From Oscillospiraceae bacterium (GTDB lineage Bacteria; Bacillota; Clostridia; Oscillospirales; Ruminococcaceae), in assembly GCA_020024175.1 (NCBI GenBank), contig JAHHUB010000043.1:1-10637 (forward strand): a stretch of DNA of 10,637 nucleotides. Direction: 5' to 3'. Below are positions 1-8,316 of the stretch, one piece after another. The notes beneath the pieces are model-generated. The model saw only the letters and a list, made by a program, of their open reading frames with translations. It ran no database searches and was not told the origin of the DNA. The position numbers and the translations under genes are program-made. Each line of letters starts with the position of its first letter. The first letter of the stretch is position 1.

Positions 1-40
1 CATATTGCATAATTATTCATATCTTAAACAGTGCATATTT

Positions 41-120
41 ACGATTTTTTAAATATATGTGTAAAATATGAAATAATTTTTATTTTTTTCTAAATATTAT
101 ATTGACTTTAACGATTTTTT
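41..120. repeat. Ten-base direct repeat flanking the promoter region
   Basis: The string ACGATTTTTT occurs at 41-50 and again at 111-120, exactly 70 bases apart. The second copy lies inside the spacer of the promoter at 102-130. Seven turns of helix spacing would suit a looping regulator, but the T-rich half is common in DNA this AT-rich, so a chance match is quite possible. Confidence 0.3.
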
Positions 121-130
121 CTGATATTAT
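102..130 (+). promoter_or_regulatory. Sigma-A promoter with extended -10 for the whole operon
   Basis: A -35 box TTGACT (102-107) is separated by exactly 17 bases from a -10 box TATTAT (125-130). The -10 is preceded by TG plus one base (122-124), making it an extended -10. Transcription should start near 137, leaving a leader of about 95 bases before the first start codon at 232. No other comparable promoter was seen between the downstream genes, whose gaps are 0-63 bases, so this one probably drives the whole operon. Confidence 0.75.
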
Positions 131-137
131 GAGTTTG

Positions 138-173
138 TTCATATGAATATATTCGTAAAATAAGTTCTTATTT
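138..173. promoter_or_regulatory. Cluster of three perfect dyads at the transcription start (candidate operator)
   Basis: Three short perfect inverted repeats lie just downstream of the -10 box: TTCATATGAA (138-147), GAATATATTC (145-154, sharing GAA with the first), and AAATAAG/CTTATTT (158-164 and 167-173, with TT between them). A repressor bound here would block initiation or early elongation. The sequence shows the symmetry. The regulatory role is inferred, and AT-rich DNA makes some palindromes by chance. Confidence 0.35.
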
Positions 174-215
174 ATATATAATGGTTTATAAATATAAGAA
201 TTTATGTATTTTTTT

Positions 216-222
216 AAGGGGG
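216..222 (+). promoter_or_regulatory. Ribosome binding site that sets the first gene's start
   Basis: AAGGGGG lies 9 bases before the ATG at 232. The in-frame ATG at 181 has only AT-rich sequence before it and no purine-rich site, and it would add a 17-residue tail unrelated to the family. The start at 232 is therefore preferred. Confidence 0.75.
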
Positions 223-231
223 TATATAAAA

Positions 232-1377
232 ATGAAACTTATAAAAAATGGTGTGATATGGGATGGCTTAGGAAAAAAACCATATGCTGCCGATATTTTG
301 ATTGAAAACGGAATGATTAAAAAAATAGCTCCCAATATTAAAAATGATAATGCTGAAGTTATTGATGTACAAGGATGTATGGTTCTTCCCGGATTTATAG
401 ATTCACTTAATATCTATGGTTGCAGAGGACCGGGTTGGGACTCAAATGATATTTCAGAATTATCCGATCCAGTTCTTCCTAATATGAATATAGTATTTTC
501 ATTTGATCAAGATGGTATGAACTTCCAAGAAGTTTATAAATATGGTGTTACTGCCAGTGGCATTTGTCCCTCTCCTTCAAATGTGCTGGCAGGATATGCC
601 GGAGTATTTTACTGCTATGGTCATCATCCTTACAAAATGCTTTTAAAAGAGAAAGCAGCACAAATTGCCTCTGTTACGGAGGCAACAAAAAAACCTTATG
701 GTTCAAAAAATAAAATGCCAATGACCAGAATGGGTTCATTTTCCTTACTTGTTGAAATTTTGAGAAAAGCTTTAAACTACAACCCGGAAAAAGGTTATGA
801 TGCAAAATTAGACGCTCTTATTCCGGTTTTAGAAGGAAAGATACCACTGTTTGTAAATTGTGCAACAAAATCAGAAATGAAAGGCGTTTTACACGCTATG
901 AAGGAATTTGAAAATATCAAACTTGTTCTTACAGGTGCTTTTGCTTTGGATAATTCCTTTGAAGAGGTAAAATCAGGTAAAGTTCCCGTTATTATGGGAG
1001 ATGTAACAGATGCATTTTCTCCATACAGCGAAATTGTGGATTTTAAGGTAATTAAAGAAATGCTGGATAATAATGCTGTAATATCGTGTTCTTCATGTGG
1101 AGATCAATTTGCTTCAGGAAAAGAATCTTTATTATGGAATGCAATTCAGTGGTACAAAAACGGAATAGATGCCAACAATGTGTTAAAAGCAATTACAAGC
1201 ACTCCTGCAAAACTTTTGGGTGTGGATAATCTTACAGGTTCTTTGGAAGAAGGAAAGAGAGCAGACCTTTCCGTATGGAGTGAAAATCCTATTTGTACAT
1301 ATCGTGCTTCTCTGAAAGCAGTCTATATTCAAGGTGAAAATCTTTTAGAAAAGGAGAGATATCACTCATGTTGGTAA
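232..1377 (+). CDS. Amidohydrolase-like protein lacking metal ligands (probable pseudoenzyme)
   Basis: This 381-residue protein has the amidohydrolase-superfamily layout (imidazolonepropionase-related group, COG1228 type): a small beta domain at each end around a TIM-barrel-like core. The N-terminal part leads to PGFID (53-57), and the C-terminal part has the usual GSLEEGKRADLSVW ending (336-349). It is clearly a paralogue of the next gene: both share MPMTRMG (here 162-168) and SNV/GNV turns at matching positions. The catalytic residues are gone. The strand-1 HxH is Leu59-Asn-Ile61, the strand-4 Lys is Ile145, the strand-5 His is Asn209, the strand-6 His is Gly235, and the strand-8 Asp is Cys289. 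Hydrolysis by the normal metal mechanism is therefore unlikely. The frame is intact and the gene overlaps its active paralogue by 10 bases, so it looks maintained rather than decaying. A structural or regulatory subunit of a mixed complex is my inference. Cytosolic, with no signal peptide. Confidence 0.8.
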   Translation: MKLIKNGVIWDGLGKKPYAADILIENGMIKKIAPNIKNDNAEVIDVQGCMVLPGFIDSLNIYGCRGPGWDSNDISELSDPVLPNMNIVFSFDQDGMNFQEVYKYGVTASGICPSPSNVLAGYAGVFYCYGHHPYKMLLKEKAAQIASVTEATKKPYGSKNKMPMTRMGSFSLLVEILRKALNYNPEKGYDAKLDALIPVLEGKIPLFVNCATKSEMKGVLHAMKEFENIKLVLTGAFALDNSFEEVKSGKVPVIMGDVTDAFSPYSEIVDFKVIKEMLDNNAVISCSSCGDQFASGKESLLWNAIQWYKNGIDANNVLKAITSTPAKLLGVDNLTGSLEEGKRADLSVWSENPICTYRASLKAVYIQGENLLEKERYHSCW

Positions 1378-2522
1378 TAAAAAATGCTGAAATTTTTACA
1401 TCAGCCGGAAAAATATATAAAAAAGGCGATATTATCATAGAAAACGAAAAGATAAGTAAAATAGGAGAAAATTTGGATATACCATATGGTGCAAAAGTTA
1501 TAGATGCAGAAGGGTTTTCGGTTACACCTGGATTTGTTGATGCTCACAGTCATGTGGGAACATTTAAAAATGGGGATCAGGATGCCAATGAAATGACTAA
1601 AAATGCAACTCCCGAAGTTGAAGTTTTATATGGAATTGATACTGAATCAAAAGCTTTTGACAGAATTATTAAATCGGGAATTACAACTTCTGCAATAGCT
1701 CCAGGAAGCGGAAATGTTATCGGCGGTTTGGTATGTGCAGTAAAATCTTACGGGGATTCCATTGAAGATATGTGCATAAAAAATCCGGTGGCATTAAAGA
1801 TGGCTCTGGGTGGAAATCCAAAAGGTGTTTACGGAAAACGCAATCAAATGCCAATGACCAGAATGGGAATAGCAGAAGTTATTCGTGAAAATTATATTAA
1901 AGCACAGGAATATATGAAGAAAAAAGAAAATGGCGAAGAAGTGGAATTTGACTCAGGAATGGAAAATATATGCAGAGTTTTACGCCATGAAATACCAATG
2001 AAAGTTCATTGTGAGCAATTTGATATGCTTACTACAATTAGAATAGCAGATGAATTTGATGTTTCATTTACACTGGATCATGCTTGGGGTGCCAGCGATT
2101 ATTATGATGATATTTCTAATTCAAAGCATATTAAAGGTGTCATCTTTGGACCTATCGGGGTTTATTTAACTCCGGGAGAGTGCGGAAAAGTTGATATAGA
2201 CAGCTTGATTGAGCTTGATAAAAGAGGAGTTTGCTGTGCAATAATGACGGATGGACCTGTTATGAATCCTGATTTAATATTAAATCAGGCAGGGGAAGTG
2301 GTACGCTTTGGAATGTGTCAAGAAAGAGCATTGGAATTAATAACAATAAATGCTGCCAAAATATTGGATTTGGATAATAGAATCGGTTCGATTGAAGAAG
2401 GAAAAGATGCGGATATTGTTATTTTTAAAGGCAGTCCTGCAGTTGATACAAATGCACATCCAATATGCACAATTATAAACGGAAAAATCGTTTACCAAAA
2501 AGATGATTTAAAAATAATCTAA
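1368..2522 (+). CDS. Metal-dependent amidohydrolase (imidazolonepropionase/prolidase-like)
   Basis: A complete 384-residue amidohydrolase-superfamily enzyme with all expected ligands. It has HxH at His60/His62 in PGFVDAHSH, a Lys at 144 in the strand-4 region (ALKMALGGNPK), His214 in VHCEQ, His238 in LDHAWGA, and the catalytic Asp295 in MTDGP. The C-terminal motif GSIEEGKDADIVIF (340-353) is typical. Members of this COG1228-type group hydrolyse cyclic amides or peptide-like bonds, including imidazolone derivatives and Xaa-Pro-type dipeptides. The exact substrate cannot be read from sequence. AAGGAGAG at 1351-1358 precedes the ATG by 9 bases, and the start lies inside the end of the preceding paralogue. 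Its position before a peptide transporter favours a peptide or peptide-derived substrate (inference). No signal peptide, so cytosolic. Confidence 0.88.
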   Translation: MLVIKNAEIFTSAGKIYKKGDIIIENEKISKIGENLDIPYGAKVIDAEGFSVTPGFVDAHSHVGTFKNGDQDANEMTKNATPEVEVLYGIDTESKAFDRIIKSGITTSAIAPGSGNVIGGLVCAVKSYGDSIEDMCIKNPVALKMALGGNPKGVYGKRNQMPMTRMGIAEVIRENYIKAQEYMKKKENGEEVEFDSGMENICRVLRHEIPMKVHCEQFDMLTTIRIADEFDVSFTLDHAWGASDYYDDISNSKHIKGVIFGPIGVYLTPGECGKVDIDSLIELDKRGVCCAIMTDGPVMNPDLILNQAGEVVRFGMCQERALELITINAAKILDLDNRIGSIEEGKDADIVIFKGSPAVDTNAHPICTIINGKIVYQKDDLKII

Positions 2523-2536
2523 ATATATGTAGAAAG

Positions 2537-2549
2537 GCAGAAAGTCTGC
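2537..2549 (+). other. Small hairpin in the gap before oppA
   Basis: GCAGA (2537-2541) and TCTGC (2545-2549) form a 5-bp stem with a three-base loop in the 63-base gap between the amidohydrolase and oppA. No T-run follows, so it is not an intrinsic terminator. It could stabilise or set a processing end for the oppA part of the mRNA, which often needs higher expression than the rest of an opp operon. The hairpin is short and this role is speculative. Confidence 0.25.
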
Positions 2550-2585
2550 TGAAATATAATTTATTTAAAATAGGAGGTAAATTTT

Positions 2586-4349
2586 ATGAAAAAGCAAAAA
2601 CTATTAGCGTTAGCAACAGCAACTATTTTATTATTGTCTGCGTGTGGTCAGAATAATACTGGTCCAGGAACCACTTCAAATCCAACTTCCGACAATTCAG
2701 TAAGTTCCTCCCAAAATGAAAAAGAGTATACAGGAGTAAAAGAATATCGCAGTTGGACAACAAGTATGTCAACTTTTAATCCTCAGATGTATACCAATTC
2801 TAAAAGTTTTGCTAATTTAGGCAGTTTTGTAGCTATGGTTGCAGATAAAGATGGAGGAAATACTTTACAGTTTGTTCCACATCATGCAGCAGAACTTCCT
2901 ACCACAGATGATAATGGCACAACATGGCATATTAAACTCCGTGAAGATTTGAAATGGTCCGATGGTACACCTCTTAATGCCAAAACATATGAGTACACAA
3001 TGAAAATGCTTATTGACCCTAAATTGGTTAATAAAAATGCTACATATATGTTTGATACCTGTATTGTAAAAAATGCCAAAGAATATTTCAGCGGCCAATG
3101 CCAATGGGAAGATGTAGGTGTTAAACTTATAAATGATTATGAATTGGAAATAACAATGCAGTATCCGGCAACACAATTAGATTTTTATACAACAATTTGT
3201 TCTTTGATTTGGCCGGTACAGGAAGAGTTGTATGAAAAATGTATGAATGCAGATCGCACAAGTACAACATATGGTACTTCTCTTGAAACAACACCTTCTG
3301 CAGGTCCATTTATACTGACAGAATGGATTACAGATGGTCATGATAAGTTTGTAAGAGATGACAATGATCCACTGGTTAAGGAAGGCTATGTTAAAATGGA
3401 CAGTATGACACGTCGTTACATAAGCCAGAATGCAACAAGAGCAGAAATGTTTTTTAAAGGTGAATTGGACAACCATTCTCTTACAGGTGATGATTATATC
3501 AAGTATAAGAATGATCCAAGATCTCACAATACAATTTCTCCTAATGTTTGGGGTTATTTTGTAAATGGTGCATCAAAAAATAAGATTATGCAGAATAAAG
3601 ATTTCAGAAATGCTTTGTATTTTGCTACTCCTCGTGAAAGAATATGTGAAGATGTTTACAAACTGTATCCGGCAGCTCCTTATATTGTTGCCTCCGGTAT
3701 TTATGTAGGTGATCCTATTTCTGGCGGTGAATATTTCCGAGATACAAAGGAAGCTAAAGCTAATACCGAAAAGTATGCGACAAATCCCGAAAAAGCCAAA
3801 GAACTTTTTGATAAGGCTTATGAAGCAAACGGAAATACACCTGTATCCATTGAATACATATATTTTGAAGGTCAGGAAGATCAAAAGCGTCAGGCTGAAA
3901 TTCTTCAGGAAACATTTGAAAATCTATTTGGAAAAGATCGTTTCACCATGAAACTTCGTGCTATGCCTCCATCATCTGCTTATGATGTATACAGAAGCGG
4001 AGATTATGATATGGGACTTGGTGTAAGATTGGCAAATGTATTTAATCCATGGGCTACAATGAATGTATGGACATCTTCTTATGCTGACAAATACATCACA
4101 GGTTTTCAAAGTGATGAATTTGATAAACTTCAATTTGACTGTGTTTACGGTGATATGGTAAATGATGTTGAAGCTAAAATTAAAGCTTTGGCTAGAATGG
4201 AAGATCTTCTTCTTGATTATGGTTGTTTTGTACCGGTTATGCAAAATGATAATACCATTATGTATAGCGACCGTATATCTTTGCCAACAGAGCAGTATTT
4301 ACCAATGATCGGTTATTCCGAAAAGCAGTATGATATAACAGCACCGTAA
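2586..4349 (+). CDS. oppA: Oligopeptide ABC transporter substrate-binding lipoprotein
   Basis: A 587-residue family-5 extracellular solute-binding protein (SBP_bac_5 type), the outside receptor that hands peptides to the OppBC channel. The N-terminus has a Lys-rich start, a hydrophobic stretch (6-18) and a lipobox LSAC with the lipidated Cys at 20. A Ser/Thr/Asn/Gly-rich linker (about 21-48) then tethers it to the membrane. The family motif region sits at about 118-130 (LREDLKWSDGTPL). The length matches Gram-positive OppA proteins, which are larger than the E. coli form. AGGAGG at 2572-2577 precedes the ATG. Binding specificity cannot be read from the sequence, and related DppA-type proteins bind dipeptides, so 'oligopeptide' rests on length and on the neighbouring OppB/C/D/F. 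Confidence 0.92.
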   Translation: MKKQKLLALATATILLLSACGQNNTGPGTTSNPTSDNSVSSSQNEKEYTGVKEYRSWTTSMSTFNPQMYTNSKSFANLGSFVAMVADKDGGNTLQFVPHHAAELPTTDDNGTTWHIKLREDLKWSDGTPLNAKTYEYTMKMLIDPKLVNKNATYMFDTCIVKNAKEYFSGQCQWEDVGVKLINDYELEITMQYPATQLDFYTTICSLIWPVQEELYEKCMNADRTSTTYGTSLETTPSAGPFILTEWITDGHDKFVRDDNDPLVKEGYVKMDSMTRRYISQNATRAEMFFKGELDNHSLTGDDYIKYKNDPRSHNTISPNVWGYFVNGASKNKIMQNKDFRNALYFATPRERICEDVYKLYPAAPYIVASGIYVGDPISGGEYFRDTKEAKANTEKYATNPEKAKELFDKAYEANGNTPVSIEYIYFEGQEDQKRQAEILQETFENLFGKDRFTMKLRAMPPSSAYDVYRSGDYDMGLGVRLANVFNPWATMNVWTSSYADKYITGFQSDEFDKLQFDCVYGDMVNDVEAKIKALARMEDLLLDYGCFVPVMQNDNTIMYSDRISLPTEQYLPMIGYSEKQYDITAP

Positions 4350-4374
4350 CAGTTATCTTAAATTTATTAACTCG

Positions 4375-4381
4375 AAAGGAG
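4375..4381 (+). promoter_or_regulatory. Ribosome binding site supporting the TTG start of oppB
   Basis: AAAGGAG ends 7 bases before TTG at 4389. That start gives an N-terminus (LRYIAKRV) that is standard for OppB proteins, so the non-ATG start is well supported. Confidence 0.75.
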
Positions 4382-4388
4382 AATTAAC

Positions 4389-5342
4389 TTGCTCCGATAT
4401 ATAGCAAAACGTGTGTTTGCCATGGTGCTTACATTATTTATTATTATAAGTTTAAGTTTCTTTGCAATCCGTCTGATCCCCGGTGATGTTGCCGGGGAAA
4501 ATGCGGCTCCTGAAATTAAAGCTGCCATGGAAGCAAGATATCATTTGGACAAAAGTTTGGGAGAACAGTATGGTATTTTTATAAAGAATTTTTTGTCATT
4601 TGATTTTGGTGAATCAATGACATTGTATCCACGTCGTCCTGTATTTACAATTATCAAAGATAAGATACCTCTTACACTTATGCTTAATATATTTTCTTTG
4701 ATACTTACTGTGCCAATAGGACTTATATGTGGGGTTGCGGCAGCATTAAAGAAAAATACCTTGATTGACCATGTAATTTCCGCAATGGTAGTATTTAATG
4801 TATCTGTTCCTGCATTTGTATTTGCATCACTTTTACAGTATATATTTTCTTATAAACTGGATTGGTTTCCCTTTCTCTTAAATCTTGATCCTCATTTTTC
4901 TTTTTCAAAGTTTGCGTCTATGATTTTACCCATATTAGCTTTGTCATTTGGTGGCATAGCTACAATTACAAGATATATGCGAGCAGAACTTTTTGAAGCA
5001 CTTAACTCTGAATATATGCTGCTTTCAAAATCAAAAGGTCTTTCTAAAGTGCAGTCTACAGTAAGACACGCTATAAGAAACTCATTCATACCGCTTTGTA
5101 ATGTAATTATTCCTATGTTTATGAGTCTTTTGGGTGGTTCAATGGTAGTTGAAAATATATTTGGAATACCGGGTATTGGTTCTTTGACAGCTGCCTCTAT
5201 TCAAACTTCCGATTATTATTTAACTATTGCTGTTTTGTTCTTTTATTCTATTATAGGACTTTTATCCATGCTTTTGGTTGACCTTTCGTATGGTATTGTT
5301 GACCCAAGAATCAGAATAGGAGGAGGTAAGTCTCGTGAGTAA
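4389..5342 (+). CDS. oppB: Oligopeptide ABC transporter permease, first subunit
   Basis: A 317-residue integral membrane protein of the binding-protein-dependent transport permease family, the usual size for OppB/DppB. It starts with the family's LRYIAKRVF and a first membrane helix (about 8-29). An extracellular segment with DKSLGEQY and FDFGES follows, then helices at about 98-120, 130-153, 175-195, 235-255 and 278-300. The EAA-type cytoplasmic loop contacting the ATPases is at about 213-235 (SKSKGLSKVQ... with Gly217), and the characteristic VVENIFGIPGIG lies at 253-264. It pairs with OppC to form the channel. It starts at TTG, and its end overlaps the OppC start by 8 bases, so equal synthesis of the two permeases through coupling is likely. 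Confidence 0.92.
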   Translation: MLRYIAKRVFAMVLTLFIIISLSFFAIRLIPGDVAGENAAPEIKAAMEARYHLDKSLGEQYGIFIKNFLSFDFGESMTLYPRRPVFTIIKDKIPLTLMLNIFSLILTVPIGLICGVAAALKKNTLIDHVISAMVVFNVSVPAFVFASLLQYIFSYKLDWFPFLLNLDPHFSFSKFASMILPILALSFGGIATITRYMRAELFEALNSEYMLLSKSKGLSKVQSTVRHAIRNSFIPLCNVIIPMFMSLLGGSMVVENIFGIPGIGSLTAASIQTSDYYLTIAVLFFYSIIGLLSMLLVDLSYGIVDPRIRIGGGKSRE

Positions 5343-6504
5343 AAAATTGCAGAAATTAGAGGTTCCGGAACCATTAGATGCAGAAAAAATCTCTCAAGAA
5401 TCTATACCTGCCGAGATGTTTGAATCTGTTTCTGAACAGACAATATTTGACCAAAATATTGAGGGAGAAGCCATAGGATTTTTCAAAGATGCATATTTGC
5501 GTTTTAAAAAGAATGAAGCGGCAATTTGTGCCGGATGGATTATACTTTTTGTCGTACTTATGGCAATTTTTGCACCAATGTTAAGCCCCTATCATTTTAG
5601 AGAACAGCATACTAAATTCGGAACACTGCCACCGCGGATTCCTATATTAGAAAATATCGGAATTGCCGATGGATGCACCAAAATGGATCTTTTTGAAGCT
5701 GATTTGGTTGATTTCGGTGATGCTGTAAAAAAGATTGAAAAAGAATACATATGGAATTATAAAGGTAAAGAAATTAAAAAAGTAATTGCAGTAATAGATA
5801 TGTATGAATATGTAGGAGCAAAAGATCATTACTTTATTTTTGGAACTGATAATATAGGAAGAGATTTATTTGTACGCCTTTGGAGGGGCACAAGAATTTC
5901 TTTGCTTATAGGTTTTGTATCTGTTTTAATTAACTGCTGTATAGGTGTAACATATGGAGCTATTTCGGGATACTATGGCGGAAAAGTTGATATGATTATG
6001 CAGCGGTTTGCAGAAATTTTAGGCGGTATTCCATTTTTGGTTATGTCAATACTGTTTATAATGGTATTGGGTGCTGGAGTTTCATCATTTATACTGGTTC
6101 TTATTATAACAGGTTGGATAGGAATGAGCAGAATGATAAGAGCTCAGTTTTACAGATATAAAGATTATGAATATGTAATGGCATCACGCACTATGGGAGC
6201 AAAAGACAGTGCACTTATTTTCCGGCATATTCTTCCCAATGCAATAGGACCTATTATTACTCAGGCTACATTTGCAGTACCTTCTGCTATATTTTCTGAA
6301 TCATTCCTTTCATATCTTGGTTTGGGAATTCAGGCACCGGAACCTTCAATAGGTGTGCTTTTGGCAGAAGGACAACGGGTTCTTACATCAAGTCCCCATC
6401 TTACTTTATTTCCAGCTCTTGTTGTTTCGGTATTAATGCTTGCATTTAATATGTTTGGAAACGGATTAAGAGATGCTTTTGATCCCAAAATGAGAGGATT
6501 GTAA
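5335..6504 (+). CDS. oppC: Oligopeptide ABC transporter permease, second subunit
   Basis: A 389-residue permease, longer than the roughly 300 residues of E. coli or B. subtilis OppC. The extra length is an acidic cytoplasmic N-terminal tail (about 1-60) and a large extracytoplasmic segment after the first helix (helix about 62-82, loop about 83-168). The rest is typical. GTDNIGRDLFVRLWRGT lies at 170-186, membrane helices follow, and the EAA loop is at about 282-302 (MASRTMGAKDSALIF...). The conserved ESFLSYLGLGIQ is at 322-333 and the end is NGLRDAFDPKMRG. The GTG start at 5335 is preceded by a double-length ribosome binding site AGGAGGAGG (5318-5326) and lies inside the oppB end. It works with OppB as the transmembrane pore. 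Confidence 0.92.
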   Translation: MSKKLQKLEVPEPLDAEKISQESIPAEMFESVSEQTIFDQNIEGEAIGFFKDAYLRFKKNEAAICAGWIILFVVLMAIFAPMLSPYHFREQHTKFGTLPPRIPILENIGIADGCTKMDLFEADLVDFGDAVKKIEKEYIWNYKGKEIKKVIAVIDMYEYVGAKDHYFIFGTDNIGRDLFVRLWRGTRISLLIGFVSVLINCCIGVTYGAISGYYGGKVDMIMQRFAEILGGIPFLVMSILFIMVLGAGVSSFILVLIITGWIGMSRMIRAQFYRYKDYEYVMASRTMGAKDSALIFRHILPNAIGPIITQATFAVPSAIFSESFLSYLGLGIQAPEPSIGVLLAEGQRVLTSSPHLTLFPALVVSVLMLAFNMFGNGLRDAFDPKMRGL

Positions 6505-6523
6505 TTTTAAGGAGGATATAAAA

Positions 6524-8311
6524 ATGTCTACAATAAAACAATATTTTACAGTTGGTTCTTCTACAAATGCACAATGGATTGATGAAGATAGTTTTGTATA
6601 TCTTAGTACAGACAGTGGTGTTAATCAAATCTGGAAAAAAACTCTTTCTACAGGGGAAGTAAAACAGCTTACTTTTTTCAGTGAAAGAGTATGGAGTTTG
6701 CATACTGCAAATTCAGGTATTTTCTTTACCATGGATTTGGGAGGCAATGAACAGGAGCAAATTCATTATATCCCAAAAGGAGAAATCGAATCGGTAAATC
6801 TCACCCATAATAATGAGGCAAGATACCAATTCGGAGGGGTAAAACCTGACGGAAAAACCGTAATTTTTGCCTGCAACGCAAGATGCCCTAAAAATTTTGA
6901 TATATGTAAGCTAAACTGTGAAACCGGAAAACAGGAAATTATTTTGGAAAACAGTGACAGTTATAATACGCCCGCTTGTTTATCCCCCAATGGAAAATAT
7001 CTGCTTTACAATAAACTGAAAGGTCAGTCAGATAATTGTCTTTGGATTATTGATACAGAAAGCGGTGTTTCCAAAAATATTGATCCTAATGCTTATGAAG
7101 CTCAATATACTAATCCAGAATGGAAACATGATAACAGCGGATTTTATTTCCTCACCGATAAAAACAGTGAATACAAATATTTGGCTTATTATAATTTAGC
7201 TGACAGCTCAATTACAAAAATTTATGAGGAAAATTGGGATTTGGAAGATGTATCACTGAGTAAAGATGATAAATATTTAGCTATTAAAATAAACAGAGAT
7301 GGTTATTCCGAACTGGAAGTTTATAATACTGTTTCTGAATCTTTTGAAAATATTCCCTCACTTCCAAAAGGAGTTATGGCATATTACAAAACCAGTTGGG
7401 CACCTGAAAGTCATCGTATGTTGGTTACACTTACAAGCGGAAAACGCCCTCAGGATATTTGGATGATAGATATTGACAATGACAAAGTAGAAAGAGTTAC
7501 TTTTACAAATTTAGGAGAAATAGATAAAGACAGTTTAACAGAACCTGTATTATGCCATTTTAAATCATTTGATGGTTTGGAAGTGCCATACTGGCTTTAT
7601 AAAGGTAAAAATACAGCACATTCAAAAGCAGTAGTTATTGATGTACATGGTGGACCTGAAGCTCAGGAACGCCCAATGTTTACTCCGTTTATTCAATATC
7701 TTCTGAGTGAAGGACTTACAGTAGTAGCTCCGAATGTAAGAGGATCTACCGGATACGGAAAGAAATATCATCATTTAGATGATATAGAAAAACGTTTGGA
7801 TAGTGTAAAAGATGCAGCTTGTTTGGCAGAACATTTGGAAAAAGAAAATATTGCTGACAAAGGTCGTATAGCAGTAATGGGAGCAAGTTATGGAGGATAT
7901 ATGACACTTTCCTGTGTAACAAGATACCCTGATTTATGGGCAGCGGGAGTTGATTCAGTGGGAATGTCAAATTTAGAAACATTCCTTGAAAATACCGCTG
8001 ATTATCGCAGAGCTCATCGTGAAAGTGAATATGGAAGTTTAGAGCATCACCGTGATATACTCAGAAAAGTATCACCTATACATAAGGTAGAAGATATTAC
8101 TGCACCACTTATGGTTATTCATGGTTCTAATGACCCAAGAGTTCCGGTGGAAGAAGCTGAACAGATAGTGGAAAATCTAAGAAGTCGAAATGTGCCTGTT
8201 GAATATCTTTTATATACAGATGAAGGTCATGGAATTTCAAAACGTAAAAATCAATTTGATTGCTATCCGAAAGTTGCAGCATTTTTAAAGAAGCACCTTA
8301 AGATAGACTAA
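6524..8311 (+). CDS. S9-family serine peptidase (acylaminoacyl-/prolyl-oligopeptidase-like)
   Basis: A 595-residue cytosolic peptidase with no signal sequence. Residues about 1-335 form a beta-propeller-like region with repeated blades (LSPNGKYLLY at 153-162, WKHDNSGFYFLTD at 200-212, LSKDDKYLAI at 245-254, WAPESHRML at 292-300). The C-terminal alpha/beta-hydrolase domain (about 340-595) carries DVHGGP (373-378, oxyanion region), the nucleophile Ser455 in GASYGGY, the acid Asp537 in HGSNDPRVP, and His569 in DEGHG. The catalytic triad is complete. The propeller in this family limits access to short peptides, fitting the breakdown of imported oligopeptides. The closest class appears to be S9C (acylaminoacyl-type). 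I see no clear DPP4 Glu-Glu motif. It is unusual in sitting between the permease and ATPase genes. AAGGAGG at 6509-6515 precedes the ATG. Confidence 0.9.
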   Translation: MSTIKQYFTVGSSTNAQWIDEDSFVYLSTDSGVNQIWKKTLSTGEVKQLTFFSERVWSLHTANSGIFFTMDLGGNEQEQIHYIPKGEIESVNLTHNNEARYQFGGVKPDGKTVIFACNARCPKNFDICKLNCETGKQEIILENSDSYNTPACLSPNGKYLLYNKLKGQSDNCLWIIDTESGVSKNIDPNAYEAQYTNPEWKHDNSGFYFLTDKNSEYKYLAYYNLADSSITKIYEENWDLEDVSLSKDDKYLAIKINRDGYSELEVYNTVSESFENIPSLPKGVMAYYKTSWAPESHRMLVTLTSGKRPQDIWMIDIDNDKVERVTFTNLGEIDKDSLTEPVLCHFKSFDGLEVPYWLYKGKNTAHSKAVVIDVHGGPEAQERPMFTPFIQYLLSEGLTVVAPNVRGSTGYGKKYHHLDDIEKRLDSVKDAACLAEHLEKENIADKGRIAVMGASYGGYMTLSCVTRYPDLWAAGVDSVGMSNLETFLENTADYRRAHRESEYGSLEHHRDILRKVSPIHKVEDITAPLMVIHGSNDPRVPVEEAEQIVENLRSRNVPVEYLLYTDEGHGISKRKNQFDCYPKVAAFLKKHLKID

Positions 8312-8316
8312 TCCGT

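Noticed and set aside
115..129. CodY box calling as a firm feature
   Set aside because: Only 10 of 15 positions match the consensus by eye, which happens often by chance in DNA this AT-rich. Kept only as a remark under the promoter finding.
181..231. Longer start for the first gene at ATG 181
   Set aside because: No ribosome binding site precedes it, and the added 17 residues do not fit the family. AAGGGGG at 216-222 points to 232.
2865..4244. Several open frames of 60-116 codons on the minus strand (and one on the plus strand) inside oppA
   Set aside because: They lack ribosome binding sites and recognisable domains, have odd His/Ile/Phe/Cys-rich composition, and shadow a well-supported lipoprotein gene.
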